NCBI GenBank assembly: GCA_963788325.1
Contig: CAWBGJ010000010.1
Location: 1 to 64,000 of the forward strand
DNA: 64,000 bases
DNA from: Prado023 sp963788325
Lineage (GTDB): Bacteria > Actinomycetota > Actinomycetes > S36-B12 > CAIYMF01
Direction of reading: 5' to 3'
In this document: piece by piece, positions 59,720 through 64,000 of the stretch
How positions within the stretch are numbered: position 1 is the stretch's first letter
Layout: every line of letters begins with the position of its first letter
Position numbers and translations under genes: made by a program
Notes under the pieces: generated by a model
What the model was told of the DNA's origin: nothing
What the model saw: the letters and a program-made list of their open reading frames with translations, nothing else
Databases searched by the model: none

Positions 59720-60544
59720 TTACTGGAGTTGGTTCTGGCGGTGGGCGGCGGCGAGCATGACGCGGGCAGCCGGCGGTATGGGTGCCGCGGCCTGGGCGCC
59801 AGTGCGGGGAACGGCGCTCACGGGCGGGACGCCGTGCGCGGCGATGTGGCGCCAGGTGGGGGTCGGGCCGAAGGCGTCCTGGCCGGAGTCCCAGGCCATG
59901 GAGGCGGCGTCGCGCGGGGCCAGGCCACGACGGACAGCTGTGTCGTACGGGGCCATCTGGTCGGGCATCCGGCGGCGCAGTTCGGCTTCGCCGGCGGTGA
60001 TCGCTGTGGCGGCGTCTGGGTCGTGGGCTCCGAGTGCGGACACCCACGCCGTCGGCAGCGCGGCGTCGTCAAGGCTGGTCGCTTGACCTGAGGCCAGTGG
60101 CTTCCAGTCCCGGGCCAGCCGGACCTCGCGCTCGTAGAGGGCCATCTGCATCGCGAGCCCGGGGTCGGCCGCGCTGGCGTTGCGCCAGGATCGGTAGTCG
60201 CGCATGGTCTGCGGGTCGCGCTGGTCGAGCTCTCGCTCCAGCTGCAGGCGCGAGCGGGTGGCTTGCGGGTCGGCGGGGTGCCGGGCGGTGGCCTGCCAGC
60301 GCACTGCCAGCTGCTCGTCGGTGAGCTCGGCGAGCTGGTCGGTCGGAGTGCTGGACCACAGCTGACGGTCGGCGCCGAGTTGGGCGTTGACGCGTTCGGT
60401 GGCAGCGTCCTCGGCTCGGGCCTGGGCCTCACGTCGACCGGCCTGCAGTCCTTCGCCGACCATCATCGTGACCATCGTCATGCCCTGGACGCGGCCGCTG
60501 GTCTCGGCCTCGAGGTCGGGGCCGTCGTAGCGGATCTCGTTCAT
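59720..60544 (-). CDS. Hypothetical protein downstream of the relaxase
   Basis: 274 residues; its ATG overlaps the relaxase stop (ATGA). Helical, with MTMVTMMVGEGLQAGRREAQ near the N-terminus and repeated arginine/alanine helices (TRSRLQLERELDQRDPQTMR; YEREVRLARDWKPLASGQAT). No known family. Conserved-looking position between relaxase and parB-like gene suggests a role in transfer or its regulation. Intact frame. Confidence 0.65.
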   Translation of the reverse strand: MNEIRYDGPDLEAETSGRVQGMTMVTMMVGEGLQAGRREAQARAEDAATERVNAQLGADRQLWSSTPTDQLAELTDEQLAVRWQATARHPADPQATRSRLQLERELDQRDPQTMRDYRSWRNASAADPGLAMQMALYEREVRLARDWKPLASGQATSLDDAALPTAWVSALGAHDPDAATAITAGEAELRRRMPDQMAPYDTAVRRGLAPRDAASMAWDSGQDAFGPTPTWRHIAAHGVPPVSAVPRTGAQAAAPIPPAARVMLAAAHRQNQLQ

Positions 60545-61994
60545 GCGCCGCTCCTTGTGTTGCGGGGCTCCTGGGGGTCCGGACCTTCCCCGCGAAGGGC
60601 GGGCGGGGTGCCGGTGGTGGTGGTGCGGCCGGGTGCCGCGGGCTTCGGCGCGTGGGGTCGGCCTGCCGACCGTTGGGCTGGGGCGGTGGCCGCTCCGATG
60701 CGCGTGGCGGCGGTGGCGGCCACGCGGGATGCCTCGCCCTGCTCGACCTGCGCCCAGGCCCGGAGCAGTCGCATGAACATGGCGTAGGCGTGGGCGAGTT
60801 CGCGCTCGACATTGGTACTGCCACGCGGCAGGAGGGTGAGTCCATCGAGCAGTCCGGTGATCTCCGGGGCGTTTCCCGCGTCGAGGGACCCTGCTTCGCG
60901 GGCTGCGCGGGCAGCCTCGTCGGCGGCGTGGTGCCAGCGGCCGCCGCGCTCGTCCTCGACGGCTTCGGTAGCTGCCCAGAGCGCGTCGGCGCCCGCGGCG
61001 ACATGCGCGCGGAGGGTGGTCGGGTCGCCCGCCGATTCGGCCTTTGTGAGGGCGTCGGCCAGCGCACTGACGAGGCTGCTCGCGGTGCCTCCCGGATTCC
61101 GGGGTTCGGCCGCTGAGCGGGCGTCCCAGCGGGCTTGCAGGGCGGGGGCGGTGAGGTCCTTGGCCAGGGTCCGGCCGGAGAACTGGACCGGCTCGCCGTC
61201 GGCGGTGGTGTAGTCCGGGGTGGAGAAGGTGACGCCCAGCCAGGTGCCGGGGCGCTGCTCGGAGGGGCGCAGGAAGTGGGCGGTGATGCCCTCGGCGGCC
61301 AAACGAGTGGCGAAGTCCTCGGCGTCGCGGGAGGCGACAGCGGCGGAGCGGACGGCCCGTTCGAGACGGACCCGCTGCGGCAGGTCCAGGCCGCGGCGGG
61401 CAGCGATCTCCAGCTCGGCGCGCTGTGGGAGGTGGGCTGCGGCGCCGGTGCCGGCGCTGGTCACGGTCAGCCCCCAGCGGGCCTCGAAGTCGTTGCAGAC
61501 CTTCCGGATCGCGGCGTAGTCGCGGCGCAGGAAGGTGCGGTCGGCGGCGTCGCCGATGTCGGTGCGTCCTGCGAGTGTGGCGGCGATGTGGATGTGGTCG
61601 TTGCCGTCGCGGCTCAGGCCGTGGCGGACGGCGATCCAGCGGACGGCACCGAGCTCGCCGTCCTCGAGCCCGACCGACTTCGGCGACGGTCTCTGCGACC
61701 TCGCGCCACTGGGCGTCGGTGAGAGGTCCGTCGTCGGCGGGGATGGAGACCGAGCAGTGCCAGATGGTGTCGGGCTTGGCCAGTAGCCCGGCTGCTTTGA
61801 GGTCGCGCTTGAGGTCGGCGATGGCCGGGGCGAGGTTCGGGCTGACCGTCGCCGTTGACCGGGACGACCTCCTCGGGCAGGCCGGTCCAGTGGGCGACGA
61901 CGTGTGGGTCGGTGTGCTCGTTGTGCTTGCCGGGGCCGAACAGGTAGGCCATCAGGCCGCCGATGTCGTCGCCGCGCTGGACCTTGCCGATCAT
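60541..61994 (-). CDS. Relaxase (MobA/VirD2-type; frameshifted)
   Basis: Composite of about 484 residues from ATG 61994. N-terminus IGKVQRGDDIGGLMAYLFGP then HVVAHWTGLPEEVV; the middle, in another frame, IWHCSVSIPADDGPLTDAQW; then VRHGLSRDGNDHIHIAATLA, which holds the histidine triad motif (HIHI) of relaxases. Breaks are near 61850 and 61690. The C-terminal part is helical (DAGNAPEITGLLDGL). The enzyme cuts one strand at oriT and stays bound to it during transfer. Its ATG overlaps the mobC stop. Strong support from the coupling protein gene in the same element. Confidence 0.8.
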
Positions 61995-62947
61995 CGCCGG
62001 CCTCCTGCGCGGGTGGAGTCGGCGATGGCGGTCTCGATGTCGAGGGCGGCGCGGATGGCGTCGTCGACGGTGGTGCGTGCGCACGGCCAGTTGCGGCAGT
62101 GCGGGCGGCGCCGCGGATGGCCTGGGCCTGGTCGATCTGGGCCAGGTTGGTGGCGATCCGACGTAGTGCCTTGCGGACGCGGACGACGGCGGCGTACTGC
62201 TGGCCGGTGATCGCCGGGCGGTCGCCGAGTCCGCCCTCGGCGAGGGTGCCCAGCCAGGCGCCCACGGACAGTCCCTGCCGGGCTGCGGCCTCGGTCAGGA
62301 GCGTGTGCTCGCGGACGCTGACGCGGGAGAAGACGATCCGCTCGCGGCGCTGGTCGGTGGCGGTGCTGACCGGGGCGCGGCGGCCGCGGCTGACCCAGCG
62401 GCCACCCGTTCGCTCCTGCGGCGTGGCCGGGGCGTAGACCCGGGAGACATCGTCGAGGATCGTCATCGCGGCCGCCACGTCGCGGTCCAGCCGGACCAGA
62501 GTCGCGGTGATCTGGGCCTCCGGAACTGCGCCGGCCGACGTTCTCGCCCACTGCCAGGAGGTTGAGCGACTTGCCGATCCGAGCGAGTCGTTCGGCGGCG
62601 TCTGCGAGCTGCTGCAGCTGCTCCCCGGTGAGTGCCGGACGCTCGTGGGCGATGTCCTCACCGATCAGCGCCAGCCACGCGCCCATCGCCAAGCCGGCTT
62701 GCGCGGAACGGGTGTCGACGGTATCGAAGCCCGCGTCCGTCAGCCGGGTCTGGACCAGCCGATCGCGAACCTGGAAACCCCGCCGCCCGGGGCGGCGACG
62801 AGCCCGCGCCGGCCGGGGACGGCGAGGGTACCGAGGGCCGCCACGCCACCCACCGCTCGCTGCCACGGCAGGCTCAGCGGGCGCCACACTCGGCGCACCC
62901 GCGTTGGGCACGACCGCGGGGTCGAGGTCAGGGCTGGGCTCGTCCAT
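61991..62947 (-). CDS. MobC-like relaxosome protein with two tandem modules (frameshifted)
   Basis: Composite of about 318 residues from ATG 62947. A proline/arginine-rich start precedes module 1: VQTRLTDAGFDTVDTRSAQA, GLAMGAWLALIGED, RPALTGEQLQQLADAAERLA RIGKSLN. Module 2 lies in a second frame: IVFSRVSVREHTLLTEAAAR, QGLSVGAWLGTLAEG, RPAITGQQYAAVVRVRKALR. Both have the ribbon-helix-helix plus helical tail of MobC proteins. The end (RTTVDDAIRAALDIETAIAD) returns to the first frame. Breaks lie near 62560 and 62080. MobC opens the oriT DNA for the relaxase; RHH proteins also repress their own promoters. Confidence 0.7.
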   Translation of the reverse strand: MDEPSPDLDPAVVPNAGAPSVAPAEPAVAASGGWRGGPRYPRRPRPARARRRPGRRGFQVRDRLVQTRLTDAGFDTVDTRSAQAGLAMGAWLALIGEDIAHERPALTGEQLQQLADAAERLARIGKSLNLLAVGENVGRRSSGGPDHRDSGPAGPRRGGRDDDPRRCLPGLRPGHAAGANGWPLGQPRPPRPGQHRHRPAPRADRLLPRQRPRAHAPDRGRSPAGTVRGRLAGHPRRGRTRRPPGDHRPAVRRRRPRPQGTTSDRHQPGPDRPGPGHPRRRPHCRNWPCARTTVDDAIRAALDIETAIADSTRAGGRR

Positions 62948-62984
62948 GTCCTGCAGTCTGCCGCGCCCCCGCGGCACTCATCAA

Positions 62985-63003
62985 GCACAAGTATGACTTG
63001 TGC
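62985..63003. promoter_or_regulatory. Inverted repeat upstream of mobC, candidate oriT or MobC operator
   Basis: A perfect inverted repeat of eight bases per arm, GCACAAGT-ATG-ACTTGTGC, 38 bases upstream of mobC. It lies in a locally A+T-rich stretch between divergent genes. Plasmid oriT sites and RHH operators both have this form. No nick-site consensus was recognised. Confidence 0.55.
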
Positions 63004-63077
63004 ATTAACTTGCTCCGTCGTTCTGCTTCCCCACAGGACCGGGCGTTCCTACGCTGGCAGCACCCGAACAGATGCAC

Positions 63078-63095
63078 GCCCGGCCGTCGCCGGGC
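63078..63095. repeat. Second hairpin in the mob intergenic region
   Basis: A perfect seven-base stem, GCCCGGC-CGTC-GCCGGGC, ends 17 bases before the ATG at 63113. It could fold in the leader of the plus-strand gene, or be part of a larger oriT region together with the 62985-63003 repeat. Confidence 0.45.
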
Positions 63096-63112
63096 ACCAG
63101 CATCGCCAGCGA

Positions 63113-63466
63113 ATGGAGCACCCCTTGAGCAACACCACAGCCGTAGCGAAGGCCGTCGCGAGGCACGTCGAACAGCGCGCCAAGGCCGCCCTTAACGACG
63201 TCACGTCCGCCCACGCCGAGCTCGTCGCTGCAGACGCGGCAGTGGTCGAATCCCGCGACCGACGCGCAGCGGCCGGTCCGACGCTCTCGCGTGCCATTGA
63301 CGCCGCGCTCGCCCTCGGCATCACTGGCGATCAGCTGACCGACCTCGGGATCACAGTCCCGGCGGCCAGGACGCGACGCCGAGCGGTGGCCTTGGAGCGG
63401 AATTGCTCGCCGGCCGCCTCGGACCTAGCTGAGACACCCGATTCCGACGATGGGGACTCACGGTAA
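63113..63466 (+). CDS. Small helical protein divergent from mobC
   Basis: 117 residues from ATG 63113; a TTG at 63125 with GGAG five bases before it is an alternative. Helical start (VAKAVARHVEQRAKAALNDV), then LSRAIDAALALGITGDQLTD which looks like a helix-turn-helix second half, and a polar tail. Could be a small DNA-binding protein of the relaxosome. The TAA overlaps the next ATG (TAATG). Confidence 0.55.
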   Translation: MEHPLSNTTAVAKAVARHVEQRAKAALNDVTSAHAELVAADAAVVESRDRRAAAGPTLSRAIDAALALGITGDQLTDLGITVPAARTRRRAVALERNCSPAASDLAETPDSDDGDSR

Positions 63467-63675
63467 TGCGGCTATGCGTCACGCCCGACCATCCCCGTGC
63501 CCTCCCCAGTGCGTTGGCCACCCGAGACCTCGTGTCGCACGTCGAAGACCCGATTCGTGAAGCGCCGTCCACAGACTGGTCGACGCTCCCCGCACTCGCC
63601 GATGTCCGCGGCACCGTTGCCGGCAAGCACACCCCCCTATGCGATTCCGCCCACCCTTCTGTTGACCGCAACTGA
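63466..63675 (+). CDS. Small hypothetical protein
   Basis: 69 residues from ATG 63466, translationally coupled to the previous gene by a one-base overlap. Polar, no membrane segment, no family recognised. Reads RLCVTPDHPRALPSALATRD. The coupling is the main reason to accept it. Confidence 0.45.
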   Translation: MRLCVTPDHPRALPSALATRDLVSHVEDPIREAPSTDWSTLPALADVRGTVAGKHTPLCDSAHPSVDRN

Positions 63676-63684
63676 GAGGCCGAC

Positions 63685-64000
63685 ATGACCCACGATCCCA
63701 ACGTTTGGGCGGCCGCTGTCTGGCGGTCGATCGATGCCGCACCACCGGGACTTCCCACGCTGCACGCGACGCTTGGCGCGGCAAGGGCGGTGTGCGACGC
63801 CGCAGGCCCCGACGCTCCCCGCTCCCCCGACTTCGATCCGGCCACCGCATGGGCCTACCTCGATGGCATCCTGGCCGGACTCGAGCTGGCCACGGGACTC
63901 ACGCCCGTGAGGTCCGACGAGTGGCCCTCGTCCGTCGACCGCGAGGACGCACGAATACTCATCGACGCACTGTTCCACCACGCCGCCGATGTTTGCCTCA
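63685..64000 (+). CDS. Hypothetical protein, cut by the right edge
   Basis: ATG 63685 with GAGAGG five bases upstream. The 105 visible residues are helical and acidic (PNVWAAAVWRSIDAAPPGLP; DPATAWAYLDGILAGLELAT; EDARILIDALFHHAADVCL) and have no stop before the window ends. No family recognised. Third gene of a plus-strand group leading away from the mob region. Confidence 0.6.
   Translation, partial: MTHDPNVWAAAVWRSIDAAPPGLPTLHATLGAARAVCDAAGPDAPRSPDFDPATAWAYLDGILAGLELATGLTPVRSDEWPSSVDREDARILIDALFHHAADVCL

Noticed and set aside
57513..60047. ParB fused to the downstream hypothetical protein
   Set aside because: A frameshift near 58290 hides the ParB stop; a ribosome binding site and ATG for the second gene lie at 58222-58214. 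The part upstream of 59702 is a shadow of another gene.
1..64000. tRNA, rRNA, integrase, att sites and CRISPR arrays
   Set aside because: Looked for but not seen; without them I cannot say whether the element is integrated or a plasmid.

Overview
The window is GC-rich DNA, about 70% G+C, with GTG starts, four-base ATGA/GTGA gene overlaps and gene families typical of Actinomycetota (SCO6880-type conjugation protein, DUF4913, type 2 BREX, Tad/Flp pilus). The order or genus cannot be set from the sequence. Most of the window looks like one integrative or conjugative element, or plasmid, carrying a defence cargo. No integrase, att site, tRNA, rRNA or CRISPR array was seen.

Layout. (1) 263-7664, plus strand: a very large secreted Rhs/YD-repeat protein with a C-terminal toxin and putative immunity gene, followed by a second secreted toxin with an Imm26-like immunity gene. 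(2) 7668-11152: small accessory genes, including XRE regulators, DUF952 and membrane proteins. (3) 11431-13061, minus strand: a lytic transglycosylase-like protein and a divergent HTH regulator. (4) 13247-20769, plus strand: type IV secretion genes, namely a pilin-like protein, VirB8-like and VirB6-like proteins, an SCO6880 protein, a VirB4-like ATPase, a VirD4/TraG coupling protein and DUF4913. (5) 20961-31245, same strand and mostly overlapping: a repeat/VirB8-like fusion and a Tad/Flp pilus set (CpaB-like SAF protein, CpaE, TadA, TadB, TadC, Flp pilin, TadE/TadG-like proteins, lipoprotein, secreted protein, LysM protein), closed by a hairpin. (6) 31271-32106 has no recognisable gene. (7) 32107-55010, minus strand: a defence island with a small helical protein, a TIR protein, an IS21 istA remnant, a full BREX type 2 set (brxHI, brxD, pglZ, pglY, pglX, pglW) with a DUF429 gene between pglY and pglX, a small winged-helix-like protein, and a RecF/SMC-like ATPase with a C-terminal cysteine cluster. 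(8) 55168-62947, minus strand: a mobilization and maintenance operon (MobC-like, relaxase, hypothetical, ParB-like, hypothetical, 50-residue coil, ArdC-Toprim fusion). (9) 63113-64000, plus strand: three small genes of unknown function, the last cut by the window edge. A strong inverted repeat lies between (8) and (9).

How the parts fit. MobC and the relaxase would process DNA at an origin close to the 62985-63003 inverted repeat. The coupling protein and VirB4/VirB6/VirB8-like proteins would export it, and the Tad pilus could bring cells together. ArdC would protect incoming DNA from restriction. BREX, the TIR protein and the ATPase are cargo that would protect the host from phages, and the Rhs and small toxins would act on competing cells.

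Caution. Many genes are broken by one-base frameshifts. In most cases I reconstructed, removing one base from a short G or C run restores the family sequence, which points to homopolymer errors in a draft assembly rather than true decay. Gene limits for these genes are composite readings and are marked as such.
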